Shown: positions 50,109 through 60,569 of the stretch, in pieces
How the letters are laid out: each line of letters starts with the position of its first letter
Numbering within the stretch: the first letter of the stretch is position 1
Assembly: GCF_028453695.1 (NCBI RefSeq)
Contig: NC_135777.1
Location: forward strand, 9,971,714-10,035,713
Direction: 5' to 3'
DNA from: Augochlora pura
Taxonomy: Eukaryota; Arthropoda; Insecta; Hymenoptera; Halictidae
DNA length: 64,000 bases
Made by a program: the position numbers and the translations under genes
The notes under the pieces: model-generated
What the model was told of the DNA's origin: nothing
Databases searched by the model: none
The model's input: only the letters and a program-made list of their open reading frames with translations

Positions 50109-50396
50109 CAGTGGGCCGCATTAATGAATTTATAGGTTTTTAATAAGTCGTAACACTTACTTTAGATTCTAAAAGTATAAGTTTTATTTACATAATTTGT
50201 ATAGTTTTATTGTTTATTGATATTAAATGAACTAGTGATTAATTTTAACGTCGCAAAAATATTCGGACGTTCTATACGCTTTGTAGTTTAAGTACCCTGT
50301 TAAGATGAATACTTTGCTTGATGGCAATGTTTGTAAACATATGATATAAGCATTATCTCATAGAATTAGTTTCACTTCAAATTTTGTTAGTGTTAG
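50109..50396 (+). mobile_element. Tc1-like left-end fragment, same family as 1335-3013
   Basis: After TA, CAGTGGGCCGCATTAATG begins a close match to 1335-1683. About 69 bp are missing between two ATTAAT words, and the match stops just after the GTTAGTGTT region. Only the TIR and leader remain. Confidence 0.85.
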
Positions 50397-50444
50397 ATAA
50401 GATCTTATCGATAAGATATATAGGATAAGATCACATATATTGAT

Positions 50445-51288
50445 AAGGTCCATTACAAACTACACATTTTTGCCAATAAATTGATATTTTGTTAATTCCA
50501 GTAGCGTAAAATTCTGTTGTTCTGATGTTGATAAATTCTTCGAACGCACTTTCAGCAGCAGCTTGGTTGGTAAATATGTTCCCTTGCAAGTAGTGGTCGA
50601 GATGTTTGAAGAAGTGGTAATCGGTTGACGACAAATCCGGGGAATATGCTGGTTGGGGCACGGTTTCATATCCCAATTCATTCAACTTTTGTAGCGTTAA
50701 TCGTGCGACGTGTGGTCGAACAACGATTCTTTTGGTCCACGCTTAACTCATGCGTCACCCATTTGTCGAGCTTCTTTGACTTTCCTAGCTGTCTCAGGTG
50801 GTCGATAACTGTTGGATGGCTTACATCTAACTTCTATGCAAGTTGTCGAACCGTTGTTCGTGGATCAGCTTCAACTAATGCCTTCAGTTGGTCATTGTCG
50901 AGAAGAGAAGGCGTCCACGACCATCTTCACCTTCAAGGCTCTTGTCTCAACTACAAAATTTTTTGAACCAACGCTGTACCGTGGGTTCATTTGCGGTATC
51001 TTCTTCAAATGCACTTTTGATATTACGAGTCACAGTTGCAACTTTATGACCCAGTTTATATTCATATAAGAATATTACACGAACTTGCTTGGTATCCATT
51101 GCAAAGTCAATAACTTCAAGTGAACACAAATTAACAGTAAAAACAGAAGCATACCTATCAGCATGCAGCGCGACATCTGCACTGTAAGATGACATTGGAA
51201 GGTAAACAGAAAAAAGTGAATTGTTAACCCAAAACATGCGTCAAAGTTCGAAAGTTCGAAAACCGACATTAATTTCTTACCAACCTAA
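50445..51288 (-). mobile_element. Mariner (mellifera-type), left end lost
   Basis: The right end TTTCTTACCAACCTAA is followed by TA (51289-51290). The transposase runs on the minus strand. The left end stops near 50445, next to a short AGATAAGATCTTATC palindrome. The element is inserted next to, or within, a jockey-like fragment. Confidence 0.87.
50447..51102 (-). pseudogene. Mariner transposase with internal deletion
   Basis: The N-terminal part reads MDTKQVRVIFLYEYKLGHKV and TVQRWFKKFCS. The C-terminal part reads VPQPAYSPDLSSTDYHFFKH, with the third catalytic aspartate in SPDLSSTDYH, and ends TGINKISIYWQKCV. The central catalytic region with the first two aspartates is deleted and the frame changes, so it is non-functional. 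Confidence 0.87.
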
Positions 51289-51290
51289 TA

Positions 51291-51900
51291 GATGTTTGTA
51301 GGCTATCGTGAACGGAGATTATTGCGGTGTCATCTGCGAATGTGTAGATTTGAGTATTTTTGCCTGTTGGGATATCATCTGTGTAGATGGTGTAAAGTAG
51401 ATGCGCTAGTACACTTCCTTAAGGTACTCCAGCTTTGACTGCTCGGATGTCGGAAGTGGTGTCTTTCATTTTTACTGTGAAGCTTCTATTGTCTATGTAC
51501 GATGTAATTATTTTATAAAGTGAGGTGAGTAGTATATGTTGTAGTTTCTCGATCAGTTCTTGGTGCCAAACTCTGTCGAAAGCTTTTTCGATATCTAGAA
51601 ATAATGCTGTACAATGTTTTTCTGTTTCTAGTGACTGTACGATTTGTTGAACCACGCGATGACTTTGTTCGATGGTGTTGTGTTTTTTTTCGGAAACCGA
51701 ATTAATGGTTTGGAATTATTTCTTTATCGTTAATTATTTTAATGACTCTTTTGTATATAACTTTATCAATTACCTTTGGTAGTATCGGTAGTAATGATAT
51801 GGGTCTGTATGATTGAGGAACATTGGGATTTTTTCCAGGTTTTAATGGTGTTATAATTTCTGCACATTTCCATATTTAAGTGAAATATCTCACTCGAAGA
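51291..51900 (-). mobile_element. Jockey-like LINE fragment (reverse transcriptase)
   Basis: The minus strand shows PQSYRPISLLPILPKV, HCTALFLDIEKAFDRVWHQE, an SFTVKMKDTTSDIRAVKAGVP block and a FADD version of the active site (IYTFADDTAIIS) near 51.3 kb. Stops interrupt it. Both element ends are missing. Confidence 0.82.
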
Positions 51901-52067
51901 ATTGCGTTAGTGAGTATAGTGATATATCTACTTTGGTAAATGATGTAGATAAATGATGTAGGCTACGAAGCTAATGTAGTCGACAGAGATTGGACGAAAC
52001 CAACTTTCTTGTTATTATTATATACGATCTCCCTTTCTTTTCTTTGTACTTTGCATTAGTTTTGTAA

Positions 52068-52265
52068 AGGGTATCCCAAAAGTCACTCGCAATCGGGGAA
52101 ATGAAAGCTTCCTCAGGTCATTTGAAGTTACTTTTTCTTTAACACAAATGCAATTCGCGGCTTTGTTTACGAGCTGTTAACGAAAATCACTTACCAATAC
52201 CGTTTCCCGCTAGCCGTGCTCGCCCCTCATTGGTCCGTATTTTTTGTTAACTCGTTAACCATTCG
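52068..52265. repeat. Palindromic repeat family C, partial copy
   Basis: AAATGAAAGCTTCCTCAGGT and CATTTGAAGTTAC ... GTTAACGA match, in inverse, the right arm of the element at 54856-55140. The terminus reads AAGGGTATCCCAAAAGTC. Confidence 0.55.
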
Positions 52266-52439
52266 TCGACTAGATAACATTTCTTTCTTGTTATTTCTTT
52301 TCCTGCAACAACGGGCCTTTTTTATCTGGGTACACGAATAAGTAAATTAAATAGATAAAATCGGTGACAATGAGGATTACCATAAGAGCAAAATGAAAGT
52401 TATCTGCATTTATTGTAAAAAACAGTAGCCCCAAGATGC

Positions 52440-52640
52440 CGAATAAATTATTCAAGGAATTATTATTACAATGGAATTCAATTATATTGTATTTCGAATG
52501 CATTGTAATTCAATTACACTTGTAATTAAAATAGTTAGTAACTGAATTAACTGTGAGCTATGAATTGTACAGTTGAATTGCAATATATTTGAATTATGAT
52601 ATAATTGAAATACAATAAAATTCAACGCGTAATTGAATTA
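52440..52640. repeat. AT-rich inverted words, AATTGAATTACAAT type
   Basis: Several forward and inverse copies of a TGTAATTCAATTAC-like word are present. They resemble 36230-36645. Confidence 0.4.
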
Positions 52641-53001
52641 GCAATCGATGCTTCGAAAAGCATCAGAGTATCACATCTTGACCGGATCCTACAACAAATC
52701 CTGAGATAAATGTCCCTACTTGGGCACTCCCATTCACGTCGAATTTAACAACAAAAAGATTTTATCGGAAAGAGGCCATCATCGATGTCAAATCGAGCTC
52801 TCCGTAACAAAACGGCGATTTTGCAGCCATTTCTAGAGTTAGCGAGGTCAGCGACGAGGGGCTAGGGATAAAACTGGAAAAAACGCATAATTTTCGCGAG
52901 CATTCAGCATTTTTTTTTTTATTCGTCAATGCGATCCTTTCCGACGTCCAGCCATCCACCCATTGACTACGTCGTCAGGTTATTATCTAAAAAATAATAA
53001 A

Positions 53002-53024
53002 AGAGAGAGAGAGAGAGAGAGAGA
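53002..53024. repeat. (GA)n microsatellite
   Basis: About eleven AG/GA units. Confidence 0.9.
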
Positions 53025-53029
53025 AAAGG

Positions 53030-54500
53030 ATTCACCCCCGTGCGACGAATCTATGGTTTCATTTGTTCCTTTGATATGAATCGGCAATGTGGAACGCGGC
53101 GAAGTTTCACGCACGTCATCGGGCTGTGTAATATTTCTATCCTTGCCGGTAATAGATGGAAATATCGGGCCACATACTGTCACGCTCGAACAGGCCCGTC
53201 ATAAAGGTTACATAGGTTCGTTCCGCACGACCCGGCCACGGTAAACACCGAATGACTGCGTTTTAATTAAATCTCTATCGATCGGAGCTGCCCGGGCTAT
53301 TCACGCATTGATGAGTTTTAATTTTAGCATCTGATTCCCAATCAGCGGTCTTCTGGAACCGGTGGGTGGACGCTGTCTTGAACCGCGGAGTGAAGAAGTT
53401 GTCGGGACACCCATTCCCGTCTCGTCCCCCGAGAGAAAAATTTATGCCAAGTTTTATGGCTCGTACAGTAAATAAATTTCGTTCTACGGCAATTTACGAT
53501 ATTCGTGTATTGAATTTGTAGAGGAAGTTATCCATTAGTCATGAAATAAAAAAAAATACAAAAGATTAGGATGAATAGGTGCAAGGTTAAGTAAAAAAAC
53601 AGTAAGAAAATCGAAATTCTATAATGACCTTGCAAAATTATTTTATACATTTATTTATTTTAGAGAATTACTTTATATACTATAAATTGCATTAATATAT
53701 AATATAATAATATAATGATACTATTACAAGTTATATTAACACATTCCGTTTATAACAAATCTAGAATTAAAGAATTAATTGCCACCTCAAGAATGGATCG
53801 TAATGAATTTGTTTTATTATTGTATACGATTATTAATAATTACAGATAATATAGCAAGTTTTAGTGAAATAACAAATGACTAGAGTGAAGAGTCGAGTAA
53901 AAATAACTCGGCATAGAACGTGTTAATATTTAATTATATATCCTATAATTTTATTATCACGAACAGCTCCTGTGACGTGCGGACAGAAAGTCGAATAAAA
54001 TCATTTTGGCTATCGTTAATCATTTGCAGCAGACAGCGAAGCGGCAATAAAGTTGTCCAGAAAAGAGAATTGGGGATTGAGAATTTATCTTGTTTATTTC
54101 TGTATATTATGTATAATAAGATATACATATCATATTATTTTTGTTATATCTTTCTCGCACGATAGAATAATCGTTAACGTGAATCGGATTTAAAACAGCA
54201 TTTGAAATGCTGCACGCATAATAATTCTCGGTATTCCACGTATCGGAAAAATTAGTGTTTTATTAACGGGAGGCTATACTGTTTGCTCGCAGCAAATTTC
54301 ATTGTGTATTCAGTGCATGCGCAATCTTCCGTACGTTTATCGATAAAACAATGTGTCCGTTCTCCGTGAATATCAATTCATAATATTTGTAGCTTTCGGG
54401 TTCAACAAATTAACATTGCGCTTATTAAGAAATTACGGAGTTGGCTTTTTTTTCAGACGGTACACGCCTGCGTTTCGAGCTCGCGATTATTTAATAGCGG
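53030..54500. other. 5' flank of the CNBD gene, no other feature
   Basis: The first 400 bp are CpG-rich and the rest is AT-rich. I see no conserved frame or clear core promoter element. Confidence 0.4.
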
Positions 54501-54506
54501 AGAAAG

Positions 54507-54587
54507 ATGGCGATGTATAGAAGAGGAACTTCTCTCCGAGAATCCTTCTTGGATGTTTTGACGAGGAGATCAACTTTTATAAGTAGG
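54507..54587 (+). CDS. CNBD gene exon 1
   Basis: This exon holds the ATG and 27 codons of basic N-terminus (RRGTSLRESFLDVLTRRS). Donor GTGAGT, phase 0. The start is chosen because it opens a frame that joins exon 2 in phase; non-coding exons upstream are possible. Confidence 0.65.
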
Positions 54588-57500
54588 GTGAGTTGAAATT
54601 GTTGTTTGAAAATTGATTTGACCAATTGAAGCTTATTCGAGTTACGTTGTTTCTTGCAATCATCTTTATTTTCGATGGCAGTATATTCACTGTACAATGA
54701 CTGAAATACTTATTTTTTAAATTTTTTATAGAAATTAATAAATAAATGATTTTATGTTTTTATGTATCTATTTTGTTCGATTACCATGCAGTATGAAAAA
54801 TGTAGTAATCAGAAAGGAATTCCACTTTGATTTTCGCGTGCAGAGGGTTAAAATATACAGGGTGTCCTAAAAATTTCAAGCAACCTTTTTGTTTAGAAAA
54901 ATTTTTTCCGAGATATCGCTAACGAGTTATTAACAAAAATACAATGAGAACAATGTGAGGCGGGTACTGCTAACGCGATGCGGCCGTGCCAATGAGCGAA
55001 ATTGGGCTTTGTCCGCTCGTTAGCTGTACTGCTTTGCGTCCGTCTAGCTCGCTTCTCATTGGTCATTGTTCTTCATTAATAACTCGTTAACGATGCATCG
55101 GAGAAAATTTTTGTAAAGGAAATAATTGCTTGAAATGATCTGAGGCGTTTTCATTTTTTTATTGTTAGACATTTTTTAGACATACTTATTTTTATCGCGC
55201 ACTAGTATTAGACTACTATCAGATGATAAATTAATTAGTGACGGTGACTAGGTGTATAGGCTGAAAGGACAGTACCTTTTCAAGGCTAGTACGAGACTAG
55301 TCTTAGAGTACATTGAATGGTTGACGGAAGTTCCAGTGGTCGAGGAAATTAGTGACGATGTGGCAGTCAACATCCGAATGGCTCAGCAGAAAAAAGTGGA
55401 AAAGAAAGGTTTGTCCCTCGAGGTTGGTCGAATAGAGTTTCGCAAATTGCATACTGTCAGAAAATAATTTACATAAACAAAATCCGTAAATGACTAAAAG
55501 TAATCAGAGTAAGGAGAACTACACAATATTTTTTGGACAGCTTGGCAACCCTTATGACAAATGAATATTATTTTATATTTAAGGATCGTTCAACGCTACT
55601 GATTAGACCATCTGAAAGGACGTCTGTGGAAAAAACGTACATATTCGAATTGTTCAAGAAGTTTCATGCATTCCGAAAGTATCCGGATAATTTAAGGGAA
55701 TCTGTAGCAGGTGTCTGCCTCTATCAATACTTGAGACCTGGTAGAGTGATCGTGCGGCAAGGTCATCAAGCCGAGAATCTCTATTTCATTGTGAATGGAG
55801 AAGTCAGCCTATCGAAGACAGTGACTGACCGCTGGACGAGTTCGTGAGACTCTCAAATATTAAAAAACTGCTTCACATATAGAGCTTATAAATATTTACG
55901 CTACTTCAAACTTGCCCTATTCAATTCTTTTTAGATCGCTGTAAACACTTAACAATCGTATTGCCGAACCTTCATTTCTCTCGCGTGATTTCTTCGTTGA
56001 ATAATCTAATCATATATTTCACTACTTGATTAGAGAATCGACAACTGATTAATTTTATTGTAAATCTTGCATGGTAGATGAAACGAAAGAAATCGATATG
56101 GGTGTCTTAACTGCTGGCGACATATTTGGTGAAATTGCGTTGCTGCATGAGATACCAAGGACTGCAACAGTAGTCACTAAAAGTACGTGTTACATAAGTC
56201 ATTTCTATTGTCATTTCTATTCTATTTCTAATTACCACTATATTATGGACAGGAAAATAGCGATATCATTGTTAACGGCAAAGCTATTAATCGAACTTTT
56301 ATGCAAGATAAAAATTGACTGATTCACTTATCAATTAGATAAATATGTACGATGCTGTTAGGTTAATACATATGAAATGTCGGATTTCATGTTATGCTTT
56401 TGTTTTTGGCATCACTTCGTTTATAGTTGTACTGTCTATTGCCACAGTCACATTTCAACACAGATGATTTCGTCAAAAATATTCCATTTTGTTATTTATC
56501 TTGAATTTTATAAAGATATAAATTCAACCGATATTCGTATAATTTTTTAATATGACTATAAACTTGGTAATAATGCTGAAAAATCTGCAAGAATATAATC
56601 CAGACGTTTGAGGAGAATACTGTTAACGATTGAAAAGTGCAGCGTTCGTTTGAAAAATTTCTGTCTGGTGATTTTGCCTTACAAAATGAACCGCGTGGAT
56701 GACTCAAAGCCTCTGTGAAAAATGATGCTCTGAAAGCATTGAGTGAAACGAATCTTACTGTGTCCACACGAGAACTCGCTACTAGAATGGAAGTTAACCG
56801 TACAACAATATTGCGACACCAATGGATAAAACAATGGATAAGTGGGTACCGCACGAACTAACCGAATGAAATGAGCTGGATCGATTAAGCATATGCTCAT
56901 TATTACTAACTCGATTTCATCGAGAGCCATTTTTCGATCGGATTATTATTTGTGATGAAAAATGAGTTCTTTACGTGCAATAGTAAAATGTATGCTCGTT
57001 GGCTTAACAGGAATGAGGTTTGTGCTCATACTTCAAGACCATCGCTTCATCCACGGTTAATTTTAATAACAGTTTGCTGGAATGTGACTAGAGTAATTCA
57101 CTACTCATTTCTTTGAACTTGGATCACAATACAGCCGAAAAATACTGCAAGTACATCGATGAAATGCATGAAAAATTGAAAATTATACGCCCATTACTTA
57201 TTAATTGGCATAGCCCCCGATATTTCTCCGCGACTATGGTCGTCCGCGTATGTCGTACAAAACAATTGCGAAATTAAATGAATTAAAATATGAAGTTTTT
57301 GCAACACCCAGCTTACTTAACGAATCTTTCGCCAACCGACTTTCAGTTGTTTAAACATGTAGAACAGTTTTTACGGTCTAAACAGTATGAAAATGAAGAC
57401 TGAAAAATTCCATATGAGAGTTTATCAATTCTAAAGATCAGAATTTCTTTAAGACGGGCGTCTATGCATTAAAATCTCGTTGAGAACAGTGTATTGAGGC

Positions 57501-60500
57501 AAATTGAGCATATTTTGATGAAGTAAATGGCTTTTTAAACAAAGATATGCAGTTTCATATGTACACTTATAAATCCGACATTTCATACGCAATAAATTGA
57601 AAATAGCTTAAATGTTCTCAATTTACTGTAACGACTTTACAGTTTAATGTTCAACCTGTTACACTCTTGTCTTAAATGCATAAAATCCGCTGTCAAGTAA
57701 TGACTGATAATTATAAAAATTTTATTAACAGCTACAGTAGATCTATTCCTCATACCTGAAGCAAGCTTCAATATGATCCTGCGACGCCATTTAACGAGCG
57801 AATGGGACATTTTGCAAGATGCCTTGGTCCACTTTAATTACTTTGAAACCTGGGACAAGGTCACCGTGCGAGAATGCTGTATTTTAAGCAGAATGAAAGA
57901 CTTCCGGCCTGACGAGGTAAAAACTTTACAATCCTCTATTGCTTCCGTATAAATATCAATATTAGATCATTGTTCTGAGATGGCTGTTAGAATTGAGTTT
58001 CTACTGTCAATGAAAATCATTATGAAAATCAATTTACTTACAATCGTAATACGCAAAGTGACGAAATTCACTCACTTTCGAAGAAATTGCAGATTAATTA
58101 CTTCAAATACGTGATTGAGTGTACCAACATCGAAACTCGTACAAGATTTTTTCCACTAATCGAGCCACCAACAATGAGACGTTTATTTTATCTATTTAAT
58201 AAGTTAGGGTGCAAACTCAAAGTGACTCGCTTGAATATCTTTAACTTTAGATTATCATTGGTATATCTATCAATATTCATTATCATTTTGCATAAGGTTT
58301 TACATACGTTAATTCGTATTATAAGCCTTAATGAATTATTTCAATTAATTATGTCAGAGAAAAGATAGCCGCATGAGATTGTTTTACAAAAATTAGAATC
58401 AACAACAAACTCTATTTACAACAATCAAAAAATTCGGTATGTTTATAATGGAGCTGAAGTGTTATTAATTTTCGTTGATGTGTTGTTTTAGATATAAGGA
58501 ATGTGAAAATATGCATTACGATCCACGGTCTTCAAATAACAATAGTTATAACCTAAATTTCTCCCAAACTCACCGTCCGAATGTTAAGAAATTAATCGGA
58601 TTAACACTTTACCTATCACGCCAATAGTCTCAAAGATTACATAAAATCAAAGTGTTTCTTTTAGTCAATGTAATGTTAAAACGTTTTGCGAGACCTAATG
58701 AAATGAAAAAGACATAATAGATTAGCGTATTAATTAATTCTCAAATCAGGGCAAGTAATTCAATCGGCCACGTACGGGCGCCACGGCAGTGAAACTGTTA
58801 AAAAATCAAACTGTTCTAGGTCTTATTAGGTGACGGCAAAGGAATGGTTAATTACGTCCACTTCGTACTGGAGGGTGAATGCCGTCTCATAGAGCATATG
58901 ACGGTGCGCGAGAAGTTGATGGCTGACGGAAACGTACACTACGAATTATACGACCCGAAGGCGTCTATAATGGTGGAACAGTCCGAATCGACGGGAAGAA
59001 AAAGCCTCGACAAACGCAGATTAGATTCGAAGGCAGACAGTACCGGCGAAGAGCATACTTCCACTTTGGAACTATTACGCATGACGGAACGATCAAAATT
59101 ACTTGCTGAACAAGTCGACCAGGATCGTTCCAGTATCATTACGACCACACTGTTGGACGTCGTAAGTGCTGCACAACACGGTCACGTTAAACGAGAAGTT
59201 TCAAGTTAAACATGCACAATCGAAATTCACTGCGAAGGTACACGAATGGCACAAGATTACGGATGTGGTGGAGATGCTGATGAGGCAACCGTCAACGATT
59301 TCACAACAACGTTATCCGCGAGACGTTCGAACAATTTTTATGCAAATTTGCACGTTCGAACGAGGCGCCTGTTTCGGTTTAGGTAATATCTATAAAAAAA
59401 AACGCTGTTACCGTTTCGTTATTCTGATATTAACGCCAGATATACGGATCGCGTCCTCTCTATACCAAATGTTTGCAATCACGATTATTGACATTGCGAA
59501 GATAGATCCATGGGAATTTATTCTATGAACTTGTTTCATCGGACACGTACGATTACGAGTAAAATCGTTAAAGATCAGAAAAATATGTGTCTGTTATTTT
59601 TAGGAAGCAACCTGGAAATAACTGTTTTATTTCCACCGTATGTACCCTTTGTTTGTCACCGTATACCTGGTGACTATATGTAAACATTTACAGTTCTTCT
59701 AAACGCCAGTGTATGTACATATGAACCGTGTAAAACAGGGTCATCAAAGCGAATTCATTTCGCGAATATTATGCAAAATTTTACGAATCCGAATAACAAT
59801 TGCGGCCGCGATATACGGAACGGTTGTCGTTGCAAATATGGGACATTAAATGAATTGTATATTGTGAAATTATTTTCATCGTTATTGAGATTGGTAATCA
59901 CCTGGAAATTCGATTGAATCACATAATATTTATTTGCACATTGAAAAGATTATCGTTTGAGATTATGGCAGCGTGGTATAATTTACGCGCAATCAATATT
60001 ACAGCGCGCAATGAATATCCAAGGAACGGTTCCAAAATGAGAATAGCTGTACACGGTAAACTATGAATCCCATGGGAACAGCCTGCTCCCCTCTTTAACT
60101 TCGCCGAATCACGAACATAGCATATCCTGGCACGACAGCTACAGTTGTATCTTAAATGATATATGTATATCGTTTGTTAATCAAATTCAGGCGAGAACAT
60201 GCATAATCGAAGGATAGTGTGCACGAGAAACATGCGATGCTTCTTGGTGCCGCGTTACTTCTTGAACGAACATAATCGAGCGAACATTTGGGAGCACGTG
60301 AAGCTTTTCATGGACTCGAAATATCCGACGAGGAAGGAGTTGTTTGCGAAGTTTGTCCGGGATCGAAAGTACAAGCATAATAATTAATGATTGGAAGGGC
60401 AGCACTCGGATACGAAATAATTGCGAAACGTTTTCTTGTTCCCAGGTGGAGACAACACAAAAAGCAGCTCGTCCAAGCGATCTGCAAACAAGGTAGACGT

Positions 60501-60569
60501 CTTCGCAGCAACGTAACAATGCACGACGTACCTTATTCTATAAGAATCGAAAACGATGTGGGAATATAA
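54507..60569 (+). CDS. Cyclic-nucleotide-binding domain protein (CNBD2-like)
   Basis: Nine exons join in phase to 528 aa: 54507-54587, 55252-55422, 55584-55839, 56078-56182, 57732-57916, 58820-59161, 59238-59382, 60191-60368 and 60446-60569. Residues about 110-210 form a canonical cNMP-binding domain. VRQGHQAENLYFIVNGEVSL is the beta-roll, and FGEIALLHEIPRTATVV is the phosphate-binding cassette with Glu188 and Arg197. A second, degenerate domain follows (GMVNYVHFVLEGECRLIEH; GACFGLGEN; NRRIVCTR). There is no membrane segment and no kinase or channel domain. The family is thus a soluble cNMP sensor; mammalian CNBD2 is linked to sperm (family knowledge, role here inferred). A dead mariner sits in intron 4. 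Confidence 0.88.
54856..55140. repeat. Palindromic repeat family C, full copy
   Basis: The left arm (ACAGGGTGTCCTAAAAATTT, CAAGCAACC ... GCTAACGAGTTATTAA) is mirrored by the right arm (TTAATAACTCGTTAACGATG ... AATTGCTTGAAAT). The arms are about 85 bp around a GC-rich core. It lies in intron 1 of the CNBD gene. Confidence 0.7.
55252..55422 (+). CDS. CNBD gene exon 2
   Basis: This helical exon reads LVLEYIEWLTEVPVVEEIS, then MAQQKKVEKKGLSLE. Acceptor CTAG, donor GTTGGT (weak), phase 0 at both ends. Confidence 0.75.
55584..55839 (+). CDS. CNBD gene exon 3, first half of CNBD
   Basis: The exon reads DRSTLLIRPSERTSVEKTYIF, written here as two blocks DRSTLLIRPS and ERTSVEKTYIF. It then gives the beta-roll with LRPGRVIVRQG and LYFIVNGEVSLSK. 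Acceptor TTTAAG, donor GTTCGT, phase 0 in and 1 out. Confidence 0.82.
56078..56182 (+). CDS. CNBD gene exon 4, phosphate-binding cassette
   Basis: GVLTAGDIFGEIALLHEIPR followed by TATVVTK holds the conserved Glu and Arg that bind the cyclic phosphate and ribose in this family. Acceptor GTAG, donor GTACGT, phase 1 at both ends. Confidence 0.88.
56358..57595 (+). mobile_element. Mariner in intron 4 of the CNBD gene
   Basis: The inverted ends share ATGAAATGTCGGATTT (left near 56370, right inverse near 57565-57590). The transposase runs in the same direction as the host gene. The left tip reads TTAGGTTAATAC; target TA copies are not clean. Confidence 0.8.
56640..57540 (+). pseudogene. Mariner transposase, heavily broken
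   Basis: Remnants are in order: FEKFLSGDFALQNEPRG, then STRELATRMEVNRTTILRHQ, a degraded KWVP linker, FVMKN where ITCDEK is expected, RLILITVCWNVTRVIHYSFL, and LTNLSPTDFQLFKHVEQFL with the last catalytic position. Multiple stops and frame changes occur throughout. Confidence 0.82.
57732..57916 (+). CDS. CNBD gene exon 5
   Basis: The exon starts TVDLFLIPEASFNMILRRHL and ends MKDFRPDE. It covers the C-helix of the first CNBD and the linker. Acceptor ACAG, donor GTAAAA, phase 1 to 0. Confidence 0.85.
58820..59161 (+). CDS. CNBD gene exon 6, second CNBD-like beta-roll
   Basis: It reads VLLGDGKGMVNYVHFVLEGE, then a charged insert with SESTGRKSLDKRRLDSKADS and ends TTTLLDV. Acceptor CTAG, consensus donor GTAAGT, phase 0 at both ends. 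The open frame runs past the donor without conserved sequence. Confidence 0.82.
59238..59382 (+). CDS. CNBD gene exon 7
   Basis: It reads VHEWHKITDVVEML, then FMQICTFERGACFGLG. It is preceded by a short 76-bp intron with a GAAG acceptor that restores the frame. Donor GTAATA, phase 0 to 1. Confidence 0.75.
60191..60368 (+). CDS. CNBD gene exon 8
   Basis: It reads ENMHNRRIVCTRNMRCFLVP, then RYFLNEHNRANIWEHVKLF and KYPTRKELFAKFVRDR, a conserved C-terminal block of this insect family. Acceptor TCAG, donor GTACAA, phase 1 to 2. Confidence 0.85.
60446..60569 (+). CDS. CNBD gene exon 9 (stop codon)
   Basis: It reads WRQHKKQLVQAICKQGRR and ends ENDVGI and TAA. The preceding 77-bp intron has a strong pyrimidine tract and CCCAG acceptor. 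Phase 2 matches exon 8. Confidence 0.82.

Noticed and set aside
59162..59528. Continuous open frame past the CNBD exon 6 donor, suggesting a frameshift
   Set aside because: A 76-bp intron (59162-59237) with a GTAAGT donor and an AAG acceptor restores the conserved frame, so no frameshift is needed.
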